A stretch of 31,638 bases of DNA, taken from the NCBI GenBank assembly GCA_046597375.1, contig JBKJKM010000150.1, forward strand, positions 1 through 31,638, in the 5' to 3' direction. A model generated the notes under the pieces. The model saw only the letters and a program-made list of their open reading frames with translations. It was not told where the DNA came from and ran no database searches. The stretch comes from DATLED01 sp046597375 (GTDB lineage: Bacteria; Actinomycetota; Acidimicrobiia; Acidimicrobiales; CADCTF01). How positions within the stretch are numbered: position 1 is the first letter of the stretch; each line of letters opens with the position of its first letter. Positions 17,152 to 24,572 of this stretch are shown piece after piece. A program made the position numbers and the translations under genes.

Positions 17152-18132
17152 ATGAGCATGCTCCCTCTCGCGATCGATGCGATGGGCGGAGACAAGGCGC
17201 CGGGCGAGATCGTCGCCGGCGCGGCCCAGGCGGCGGCCGAGCTGGGCATCCCGATCGTCCTCGTCGGGCCACCCGATCGCATCGGCGACCCGATGGGGCT
17301 CGAGGTGTTCCCGTGCACTGAGGTCATCGACATGCACGAGGAAGGCGCCAAGGCCGTCCGCCGGAAGAAGGACTCCTCGCTCGTCGTGGCGGCCGAACTC
17401 GTGCGTGACGGCAAGGCCAGTGCCATGTTGAGCGCCGGGAACACGGGCGCCGCCGTGGCGGCCGCCCTCCTGCGCATGGGCCGGCTGCGAGGCGTGAGCC
17501 GACCAGGCATCGCCACGCCGATTCCCGTTCCGGGGTCGACACCGACCGTGCTCCTCGATGCCGGCGCCAACGCCAAGGTCGAGCCGGCCTGGCTCGTTCA
17601 GTTCGCCCAGATGGGAACGGCCTACTGCCGGACCCGGTACGGGATCGAGAAGCCTCGGGTCGGGTTGTTGAACATCGGCGAGGAGGAGTCGAAGGGCACC
17701 GACCTCACGAAAGAGGCGTTCGGACTGCTCAAGGTTGCTCCTGGCATCCACTTCGTCGGCAACGTCGAAGGCCGCGATCTGCTCAGCGACGAGATCGACG
17801 TCGTCGTGACCGACGGCTTCACGGGGAACGTCGCCCTCAAGACCCTCGAAGGGGGCATGAAGTTCCTCCGCGACGCCGTCTTCGCCGCAATGTTGAGCAC
17901 GCCCGAGGCGATCGTGGCCTCCGAGACACTCCTGCCGCTGCTCCTGCCACTGGCCGAAGAGCTCGATCCGGACACCCATGGCGGCGCGATGGCACTCGGC
18001 CTCAAGGGCATGTGCATCATCTCCCACGGCTCGTCCGGGGCCAACGCCATCGTCAACGCTGTCCGCTCGACCAAGGTCATGATCGACCAGGACCTCATCA
18101 CCAAGCTGCAGGTGGCCGTCACCGCCGAGTGA
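17152..18132 (+). CDS. plsX: Phosphate acyltransferase PlsX
   Basis: 326 residues. Conserved segments are LAIDAMGGDKAPGEIV at the N-terminus, SAGNTGA near 95, LDAGAN, and DGFTGNVALKTLEG near 222. PlsX makes acyl phosphate from acyl-ACP for PlsY, the first steps of phosphatidic acid synthesis, at the membrane surface. The start could be ATG 17152 or ATG 17158 (two residues shorter). It lies 13 bases after rpmF, and its ACP partner gene follows 25 bases downstream. The acyl phosphate product is the same as that of the FakA route at the left end of the window. Confidence 0.96.
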   Translation: MSMLPLAIDAMGGDKAPGEIVAGAAQAAAELGIPIVLVGPPDRIGDPMGLEVFPCTEVIDMHEEGAKAVRRKKDSSLVVAAELVRDGKASAMLSAGNTGAAVAAALLRMGRLRGVSRPGIATPIPVPGSTPTVLLDAGANAKVEPAWLVQFAQMGTAYCRTRYGIEKPRVGLLNIGEEESKGTDLTKEAFGLLKVAPGIHFVGNVEGRDLLSDEIDVVVTDGFTGNVALKTLEGGMKFLRDAVFAAMLSTPEAIVASETLLPLLLPLAEELDPDTHGGAMALGLKGMCIISHGSSGANAIVNAVRSTKVMIDQDLITKLQVAVTAE

Positions 18133-18142
18133 CGACTCGGGC

Positions 18143-18148
18143 TAATGT
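18143..18148 (+). promoter_or_regulatory. Putative -10 box upstream of acpP
   Basis: TAATGT lies 9 bases before ATG 18158. It would give a leaderless message from 18158 or a leader of about 33 bases if translation starts at ATG 18191, which has ACGAGG 4 bases before it. Confidence 0.45.
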
Positions 18149-18157
18149 CCGGCTGCC

Positions 18158-18454
18158 ATGCCCGCAGAGACGCACGTAGAACGAGGCCCGATGGACCGCC
18201 AACAGGTGTTCGAGTTGATCCGAGACCGCCTCGCCGACATCCTCGAGATCGAGCCGTCGGCCATCGCCGAAGGGGCCTCGTTCAACGACGACCTCGACGC
18301 CGACTCCCTCGCGCTGATCGAGCTCGTCGAGGCCCTCGAGGAGGAGCTTGGAGAGCGGTCGGTCGGGTTCCGCATCGACGACGAGGACCTCGAGGACCTG
18401 AAGACGGTGCGCGACGCCGTCGACTACGTGGTCGCCAAGCTCGAAGCCGCGTAA
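18158..18454 (+). CDS. acpP: Acyl carrier protein
   Basis: 98 residues from ATG 18158, or 87 from ATG 18191 (MDRQQVFELIRDRLADIL), which is nearer the family's usual size. The phosphopantetheine site is DADSLALIEL with Ser50 in the longer numbering; the common DSLD is DSLA here. The protein is very acidic, as expected. It carries growing acyl chains for fatty acid synthesis and supplies PlsX. It lies between plsX and rnc, a widespread order. After its stop the frame stays open into rnc. Confidence 0.93.
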   Translation: MPAETHVERGPMDRQQVFELIRDRLADILEIEPSAIAEGASFNDDLDADSLALIELVEALEEELGERSVGFRIDDEDLEDLKTVRDAVDYVVAKLEAA

Positions 18455-18541
18455 GTCGGGTTCGACCTGTCGGTTCCCGAGCCCGCCCCGACGCCGGCCC
18501 CACCGATCGAACGGCCTCCGCCGGCGGCCTCTGCGGCCGAC

Positions 18542-19264
18542 GTGGCCGGGCTCGTTGACCGCCTGGGCCGCCCCTTCCTCGACGCGGGGATCCTCGCCCG
18601 TTCACTGGCGCACCGGTCATGGTGCGCCGAGAACGAGGGCGTCCTGTCCAATGAGCGCCTCGAGTTCCTCGGCGACGCCGTCCTCGGTCTGATCGTGACC
18701 GACCACCTGTACCTCACCTACCCCGACTTGCCCGAGGGTGAGCTGGCCAAGGTGCGCGCCTCTCTCGTCAACTCCGAGGCGTTGGCCGAGGTCGCAAGCG
18801 GCCTCGACCTCGGCTCGTTCCTCCTGCTCGGCAAAGGCGAGGCGGCGTCGGGCGGGCGGGAGAAGCCGTCGATCCTGGCCGATGCGATCGAGGCGGTCAT
18901 CGGTGCGGTCTACATCGACGGCGGTTGGCCGGCGGCGGCCGACCTGGTCATGGGACTGTTGGCCGACCGCATCGAAGAGGCCGCCGCTGGTCCTGGCGGA
19001 CAGGACTACAAGACCCGCCTCCAAGAGCTCGCCGCCCGCAGGTTCGAGCAGCTCCCTCGCTACGACGTGTACGACGAAGGGCCTGATCACGCCAAGCGAT
19101 TCTTCGCCAAGGTCTTCCTGGCCGGCGAGGAACAAGGCGAGGGCGAGGGCCGGTCGAAGAAGCAGGCCGAGCAGGGCGCGGCCCGTGCTGCGTGGCTGCA
19201 CATGCAACAGCTCGTCGACGACGCCGAGCTCACCATCACCCCGGCCACGCCGGCCACGAACTAG
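18542..19264 (+). CDS. rnc: Ribonuclease III
   Basis: 240 residues. The catalytic domain has the signature NERLEFLGDAVLG (about 37-49) and the second acidic site in ADAIEAVIGA (about 118-127). The double-stranded RNA-binding domain spans about 160-230 with DYKTRLQELA and GRSKKQAEQGAARAA. It processes rRNA precursors and other duplex RNA. GTG 18542 is the only standard start in frame, without a Shine-Dalgarno. The frame is open back to the acpP stop through 87 bases encoding a Pro/Ala-rich stretch, so a longer protein from a nonstandard start (CTG 18467) cannot be excluded. Confidence 0.95.
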   Translation: MAGLVDRLGRPFLDAGILARSLAHRSWCAENEGVLSNERLEFLGDAVLGLIVTDHLYLTYPDLPEGELAKVRASLVNSEALAEVASGLDLGSFLLLGKGEAASGGREKPSILADAIEAVIGAVYIDGGWPAAADLVMGLLADRIEEAAAGPGGQDYKTRLQELAARRFEQLPRYDVYDEGPDHAKRFFAKVFLAGEEQGEGEGRSKKQAEQGAARAAWLHMQQLVDDAELTITPATPATN

Positions 19265-19273
19265 GACCCCTCC

Positions 19274-20113
19274 ATGCCCGAGCTTCCCGAGGTGGAGACC
19301 ATTCGCCGCGATCTCGATAAGGAGGTCGTCGGCAAGCGCATCAAGACCGTCGAGGTGACGGGGATGCGGTCGATCCGCCGACACACCCAGAAGAAGCAGT
19401 TCATCAGCCGGCTCGAGGGCAAGAAGATCCTGGGGGTCGAGCGCAAGGGAAAGTACCTGTTGGTCCGGCTCGAGGGCGGGGACTTCCTGGTGATCCACCT
19501 GGGAATGAGCGGCCAGCTCCTGTGGTCGAAGGCCGGCAAGGAGGAGAAGGCCAAGCACACCCACGTCGTGTTCACCTTCTCGACGCCGGGCCAGCTACGC
19601 TTCCTCGACCCTCGCACCTTCGGCGAGCTGTTCGTCACGACGGCCGACGATCTCGATGCCGCCGTGCCCGAGCTCGCCCACCTGGGGTTCGACCCCGTCG
19701 ACCAGGTCATGAGCTGGACGCACTTCGGCGAGCTCCTTCACGCCAGGAAGCGCAAGCTCAAGGATCTGCTGATGGACCAGAAGTTCCTGGCTGGCATCGG
19801 CAACCTCTACTCCGACGAGATCCTGTGGGCCGCCGGCCTTCGCTACGACCGATCGTCGGACGATCTCACCTCCCAGGAGATCCGGCGGCTCTCCCGAGCG
19901 ATGACCGAAGTGCTCCACGACGCCATCAAGCACCGGGGCTCATCGCTGGCCGACGAGCAGTACCGCGACCTCTACGGCGCCGTGGGCGGCTACGCCAGCG
20001 AGCACAACGTCTACGACCGGGAGGGTGAGCCGTGCCGGCGCTGCCGTTCCCTCATCGTGCGCATCAAGCTCGGTGGCCGCTCGCACTTCCTGTGCGAGCA
20101 GTGCCAGATTTGA
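19274..20113 (+). CDS. mutM: Formamidopyrimidine-DNA glycosylase (Fpg/MutM)
   Basis: 279 residues. The N-terminus MPELPEVETIRRDL supplies the catalytic Pro2 and Glu3, VERKGKYLL carries the conserved Lys near 58, and the C-terminal zinc finger (CRRC and CEQC, about 252-278) includes the DNA-contacting GGRSHFLC segment. It removes 8-oxoguanine and ring-opened purines and nicks the strand. AGGA 7 bases upstream supports the ATG. It follows rnc by 9 bases, as in most actinobacteria. Confidence 0.96.
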   Translation: MPELPEVETIRRDLDKEVVGKRIKTVEVTGMRSIRRHTQKKQFISRLEGKKILGVERKGKYLLVRLEGGDFLVIHLGMSGQLLWSKAGKEEKAKHTHVVFTFSTPGQLRFLDPRTFGELFVTTADDLDAAVPELAHLGFDPVDQVMSWTHFGELLHARKRKLKDLLMDQKFLAGIGNLYSDEILWAAGLRYDRSSDDLTSQEIRRLSRAMTEVLHDAIKHRGSSLADEQYRDLYGAVGGYASEHNVYDREGEPCRRCRSLIVRIKLGGRSHFLCEQCQI

Positions 20114-20115
20114 TT

Positions 20116-20156
20116 TCGCCCTCACTCGTTCGCTGACGCTCACTCCGTTCGGGCGA
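20116..20156. terminator. Inverted repeat with internal direct repeats between convergent genes
   Basis: TCGCCC (20116-20121) pairs with GGGCGA (20151-20156). The loop holds two near-identical copies, TCACTCGTTCG (20122-20132) and TCACTCCGTTCG (20140-20151). Its place between the mutM and phosphotransferase stops suggests a bidirectional terminator. The stem is short, so this is tentative. Confidence 0.4.
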
Positions 20157-20166
20157 GTTGAACTGA

Positions 20167-20946
20167 TCAAGTCGCCAGGACTCGCTCGACGAGCTCGTCG
20201 CGCATGCGCTCGTGCTTCTTTCGGAACGGGGTGCCCGGCGCGAGGCCGGCCAGGGTCAGGTGGAGGCACTGGATCAGGAGGGCCGAGCGCCAGAACCAAG
20301 GTTCGTCCTCGGCCGCCACGGTCGCCTCGACGGCCGCCCGACCGCCGGGGAGGTCGACGAGGGTGAACCAGAGGAAGGCCTGATCCCACGGTCTCGGATA
20401 CCAGCCCGCCCACTCCCAGTCGATGAGGACGGCCTGCCCCGTCGTCGTCGATCGCAGGACGTTGCGGGCGGTGATGTCGCCATGGCCGAAGCCGATCGAC
20501 GGCGGGTCCTGGTCGATCTGACGCCGAAGGGCCGACGCCGCCACCGACGTCAGGGCACCTTCGGCCACGGCGTGGCGCTGTCGTCCGGCCGGATCGAACC
20601 GGCGCAGAAAGCGGGCCTGCGGCCGATACCGCCCCACGGCTGACGCCAGTGCGGCCAGATCAACCACGTCGTCCGGTCGGAGCTCGAGGGGGAACTTGGG
20701 CCCGAGCGGGTCGCCGTCGATGGCCTCGAAGCGAAGACTGCGCCGACCGTGAGCCGCGGACAGCAGACGGGCGTGGGGGACCGGAGGAGGCTGGCGACCG
20801 AGCAGCATCCCCACCCGCCACTCTCGGGTCCACTGCTCGTGGCGGCGCCCGCCGAGGTTTCGAGACATGCGGTCGTAGCGCTTCTCCACGGTGGCGCCGT
20901 CGTCGCTCCAGACCACCGTGCAGCCAGTGCCCCGAACCGTCCTCAC
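20167..20946 (-). CDS. Aminoglycoside phosphotransferase-like protein
   Basis: 259 residues from a GTG start. The kinase-like catalytic loop is HGDITARNVL (155-164) and the metal site is IDWEWAG with Asp176, as in the APH/choline kinase group. The N-lobe is short (VEKRYDRM). The substrate is unknown. It sits between mutM and smc, facing mutM and back to back with smc; the gap to smc is 79 bases and holds a TAnnnT box for each gene. It resembles the gene at 11985 only at the motif level. Confidence 0.82.
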   Translation of the reverse strand: MRTVRGTGCTVVWSDDGATVEKRYDRMSRNLGGRRHEQWTREWRVGMLLGRQPPPVPHARLLSAAHGRRSLRFEAIDGDPLGPKFPLELRPDDVVDLAALASAVGRYRPQARFLRRFDPAGRQRHAVAEGALTSVAASALRRQIDQDPPSIGFGHGDITARNVLRSTTTGQAVLIDWEWAGWYPRPWDQAFLWFTLVDLPGGRAAVEATVAAEDEPWFWRSALLIQCLHLTLAGLAPGTPFRKKHERMRDELVERVLAT

Positions 20947-20955
20947 CGGCGCAGG

Positions 20956-20961
20956 AACGTA
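20956..20961 (-). promoter_or_regulatory. Putative leaderless -10 box of the second phosphotransferase gene
   Basis: Read on the minus strand this is TACGTT, 9 bases before the GTG at 20946. Confidence 0.45.
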
Positions 20962-21010
20962 GCTGACCAGCCCGTTCGCCGGCCTCCGCGGCCCCTCTGG
21001 CGCTCACCGG

Positions 21011-21016
21011 TAACCT
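21011..21016 (+). promoter_or_regulatory. Putative leaderless -10 box of smc
   Basis: TAACCT lies 9 bases before the GTG at 21026. No Shine-Dalgarno is seen in the interval. Confidence 0.5.
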
Positions 21017-21025
21017 CGGATCCCA

Positions 21026-24000
21026 GTGTTCCTGAAGTCGCTCACCCTCAAAGGTTTCAAGTCGTTCGCAGATGCGACGACCCTCGACTTCGAGCCCGGC
21101 ATCACCGTCGTCGTCGGCCCCAACGGGAGCGGCAAGTCGAACGTGGTCGACGCGGTGGCCTGGGTGCTCGGCGCCCAGGGGGCCCGCACGATGCGCGGCA
21201 CGAAGATGGAGGACGTCATCTTCGCGGGTACGGCCAACAAGCCGGCGCTCGGTCGGGCCGAAGTGAGCCTCACCATCGACAACGCCGATGGCATCCTCGA
21301 CATCGGCTTCGCCGAAGTCACCATCACCCGAACCCTCTTCCGGAGCGGCGACAGCGAGTACGCCATCAACGGGGCGCCCTGCCGCTTGCTCGACATCCAG
21401 GAACTGCTGAGCGACAGCGGGGTCGGCCGTCAACAACACGTCATCGTCAGTCAGGGCCAGATCGACGCCGTTCTCAACGCCCGTCCGGAGGACCGCCGCA
21501 GCGTGATCGAAGAGGCGGCCGGCGTCCTCAAGTTCCGCAAGCGACGGGAGAAGGCGCAGCGTCGGCTCGAGGCGACGGAGGCGAACTTCCTTCGCCTCCA
21601 GGACCTGCTCCGCGAGGTGCGGCGCCAGCTTCGCCCGCTCGAGCGCCAGGCCGATGCGGCGCGCCGCCACGGTGCGCTGGTGGAGGAGCTCGGAAGCCTG
21701 CGGCTCCATCTCGCCGGCCGAGAGCTGACGACGTTGCGCGGTCGCGCCGAGGCCGGCATCAAGGTGCGAGCCGAGCTGGCCACCACCGAGACGTCGGTCA
21801 AGGCGGCACTGGCCCGACTCGACACCGACGTGTCGGCAGCCGAAGCAACGCTAAGTGCGCACGGCGCCAGCGATCTGTCCGAGTCGTTGATGCGATTCGA
21901 GTCGATGCGCGAGCGGGCGCGTGGCCTTGCCGCGGTGCTCGCCGAGCGCAAGCGCGGCATCGAGCGTGACCGGGCGTCGTTCGTGGATCAAGCTGTGATC
22001 GCCAGCCTCGAAGCCGACTTCGCGAGGTTGCGAGATGAGTTGACCGAGGTCGAACGGGAGGCTGAGGCTCTCGTTCCCCAGGCGGACGAGTTGGCCGGCG
22101 CCGAGGCGTCGCTCGCGAGTTCACGATCGGCCTTCGCCGAAGCCTGGGGGGATGGCGTGGCGTCGATGCCGGCCACGGGAGCGGCCGAGGCGCGAGGCGA
22201 GCTCGTCGCCCTTCGAGGCAGCGCCGAGCGGGGCGCCGGCGAAGTGCAGCGGCTCGAGTCCCGCCTGGCCGACCTCGAAGTCAAGGCGGCCCGGCTCGGC
22301 ACCGACGCCGACCGCCTCTCCGACGAGATCGCGGCCGCCGAGGCGGCCACGGGCTCGCTGGCCGATGCGGCTGATGCCGCGGTTGCTCGTCGGGTGACGG
22401 CCGAAGGGCGGCAGGCCGAGGTCGAAGAGGAACTCCGGACCGTAGAAGGCGAGTTCCATTCGTGGACGGCGCGCGCGGAAGCCCTCGCCCTGGCGCTGGA
22501 CGAAGCTCGAGCCAGGGCCGGCGCCGAGCGTCTGGCCGACGTCGACGGCGTCGTCGGCACCCTGCTCGATCTCATCGAGGTCGACGAGGGCTGGTCGCCG
22601 GCCTTCGAGGCGGCGGCGGGAGAGGCCATCGCCGCCGTCGTGGTCGACGGCGTGGACGCCGCCCGCCGGGCGCTCGCCCACCTGCAGGCATCCACGGCCG
22701 CCGGCGCGGTCCTCGCTCTCGGCGCCACGCATGGAGCCGTTGCCCTGCCCTTCGAGGCCATGGCGTCGGGCGCACCGGTACGAGACCACGTTCGTTCCTC
22801 CAACCCCGACGTCGCTGCGCTGCTCGACGTGCTGCTCGCCGATGCGGTGGCCGTCGACGGCTCGTGGGCCGACGCGCTCGACCTGGCGCTGGCCCAACCC
22901 GGCCTCGTCGTGGTCACACGCGCCGGCGATCGCTTCGCGTCCAACGGATGGCGCGCCGGCGCCACCGGCAACGGCGCCACCGGCGCCGCCCTCGAGGAGG
23001 CCCGGGGCCACGCCGACCGGGCTGCGCTGGCGGCAGCCGCCGCCACCGAGCGCCGCAACCTTTCCCGTGCCGACTCGGCCGCCGCCCGAACCTCGGAGTC
23101 GCAAGTCGCCAGGTCGGTCGACGAGAACGATGCCCGCCGGGCGGTTGGTGCCAATGCCCTCGTGCGGGTCGAGGCGGAGTCCCGCGACGCCTCCACCGAA
23201 GCGGAGACGTTGCGGAGCCACCTCGCCGAGCTCGGCGAGCGGGTCACGCGCGAGCAGGCCCGGGTGGTCGAGCTCGAGCACCTGCTGCCGACCCTCGAGG
23301 CGGAAGAGCACGAGGGTGCAGCGAGGCTCTCGGCGATGCAGGAGGCCAGGGCGCGCCTCGACGAACGGGCGACCGCGGTTGCTGCGCTGCGTACCGATCT
23401 GGAGGTGCGGGCCGCCGGGATGGAGGAGCGCCGCACCTTCCTGAGTCGCCGCCTCGCCGAGGTCGACGAACGCCTCCGCCGCAACGTCGACAAGCGTGAC
23501 GAGGCCGAGCGCGGACGGACGGAGCTGGAGCGACGGGCTACGGCGACCCACCGGCTCTGGAAGCTTGTCGACGAACGGCTGGCCATCGTCGAGGGGGAAC
23601 TGACCGGTCTCCGGGAGGAGCGCCGGCGTCAGTCGGAGCAGACCCGGGCTGTCACCGAGCGCCTCGACATCCTGCGCCGACAGCGCCAGGCGGCCGAGCG
23701 TCAGCTGGGGGAGCTGCGCGAGCGCATGCAACGCAACGAGCTCGAGGAGGCCGAGGTGCGCATCCGCCTCGAGCAGGCGACCGAATCGCTGCGCCAGAGC
23801 TTCGATTGCGAGCCGGAGGCGGCCATGAAGGCCGAGTGCCCTGAGCTTCCACCCGCCACGTCGGCGCCGACACGCATGCGCGAACTCGAACGCGAGCTCC
23901 GCCTGATGGGCGCCATCAACCCGCTCGCCCTCGAGGAGTTCACCCAACTCCAGGAGCGCCACACCTTCCTCGAAGGTCAGCTCGAGGACGTCAAGAACGC

Positions 24001-24526
24001 CCGTCGAGATCTGTTCAAGGTGATCAAGGCCATCGACAGCGAGATTGTCGACGTGTTCGCCGCGGCGTACGCCGACGTGGCCGAGAACTTCTCCACCCTC
24101 TTCTCGATGCTCTTCCCAGGGGGAAGCGGGCGGCTCAAGCTCACCGAGCCGGACAACCTGCTCGAGACCGGCATCGAGGTCGGGGCGCGACCGTCGGGAA
24201 AGAACGTCCGCCAGCTCTCGCTGCTCTCGGGTGGCGAGCGGTCGCTGACGGCGCTCGCCTTCCTCTTCGCCGTGTTCCGCAGCCGGCCGTCGCCCTTCTA
24301 CCTGATGGACGAGGTCGAGGCGGCGCTCGACGACGTCAATCTGCACCGCTTCCTCGACCTCATCGGCGAGTTTCGTCGGGAGGCGCAACTCGTGATCGTG
24401 AGCCACCAGAAGCGGACGATGGAACCCGCCGACTGCCTCTATGGCGTCACGATGCAACCTGGTGGTTCGTCCCGCGTCGTGAGCGAGCGGATCGCCGCCG
24501 GATCGCCGGGGTCGGTCGCCCGCTGA
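21026..24526 (+). CDS. smc: Chromosome segregation ATPase Smc
   Basis: 1166 residues, full length. It starts (GTG) MFLKSLTLKGFKSFADATTL; the Walker A GPNGSGKS is at 31-38 and the Q-loop region VSQGQIDAVLNARPEDRR near 147. Long coiled coils run at about 165-500 and 660-990. The hinge (about 505-650) contains GTLLDLIEVDEGW and GRRDPxR-like segments are not obvious. The C-terminal head has the ABC signature LLSGGERSLTALAFLF near 1066 and Walker B YLMDEVEAALDD near 1090. With ScpA and ScpB (not in the window) it loops and compacts the chromosome. An in-frame Glu after Walker B Asp provides catalysis. Confidence 0.97.
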   Translation: MFLKSLTLKGFKSFADATTLDFEPGITVVVGPNGSGKSNVVDAVAWVLGAQGARTMRGTKMEDVIFAGTANKPALGRAEVSLTIDNADGILDIGFAEVTITRTLFRSGDSEYAINGAPCRLLDIQELLSDSGVGRQQHVIVSQGQIDAVLNARPEDRRSVIEEAAGVLKFRKRREKAQRRLEATEANFLRLQDLLREVRRQLRPLERQADAARRHGALVEELGSLRLHLAGRELTTLRGRAEAGIKVRAELATTETSVKAALARLDTDVSAAEATLSAHGASDLSESLMRFESMRERARGLAAVLAERKRGIERDRASFVDQAVIASLEADFARLRDELTEVEREAEALVPQADELAGAEASLASSRSAFAEAWGDGVASMPATGAAEARGELVALRGSAERGAGEVQRLESRLADLEVKAARLGTDADRLSDEIAAAEAATGSLADAADAAVARRVTAEGRQAEVEEELRTVEGEFHSWTARAEALALALDEARARAGAERLADVDGVVGTLLDLIEVDEGWSPAFEAAAGEAIAAVVVDGVDAARRALAHLQASTAAGAVLALGATHGAVALPFEAMASGAPVRDHVRSSNPDVAALLDVLLADAVAVDGSWADALDLALAQPGLVVVTRAGDRFASNGWRAGATGNGATGAALEEARGHADRAALAAAAATERRNLSRADSAAARTSESQVARSVDENDARRAVGANALVRVEAESRDASTEAETLRSHLAELGERVTREQARVVELEHLLPTLEAEEHEGAARLSAMQEARARLDERATAVAALRTDLEVRAAGMEERRTFLSRRLAEVDERLRRNVDKRDEAERGRTELERRATATHRLWKLVDERLAIVEGELTGLREERRRQSEQTRAVTERLDILRRQRQAAERQLGELRERMQRNELEEAEVRIRLEQATESLRQSFDCEPEAAMKAECPELPPATSAPTRMRELERELRLMGAINPLALEEFTQLQERHTFLEGQLEDVKNARRDLFKVIKAIDSEIVDVFAAAYADVAENFSTLFSMLFPGGSGRLKLTEPDNLLETGIEVGARPSGKNVRQLSLLSGGERSLTALAFLFAVFRSRPSPFYLMDEVEAALDDVNLHRFLDLIGEFRREAQLVIVSHQKRTMEPADCLYGVTMQPGGSSRVVSERIAAGSPGSVAR

Positions 24527-24559
24527 CGATCGTTCCGACCTTCCTTGAAGGGCCACACG

Positions 24560-24565
24560 TATGCT
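24560..24565 (+). promoter_or_regulatory. Putative leaderless -10 box of the secreted repeat protein gene
   Basis: TATGCT lies 7 bases before the ATG at 24573. The hexamer overlaps an earlier in-frame ATG at 24561, so that ATG would lie upstream of the transcript and is unlikely to be the start. Confidence 0.5.
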
Positions 24566-24572
24566 TCGAAAG

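Noticed and set aside
16246..18027. 593-codon minus-strand frame opposite sepIVA to plsX
   Set aside because: It would overlap four recognised genes, including rpmF and plsX, and has no recognisable domain.
24561..24572. Earlier ATG as start of the secreted repeat protein
   Set aside because: It lies inside the TATGCT -10 hexamer, and the ATG at 24573 gives a better signal peptide start.
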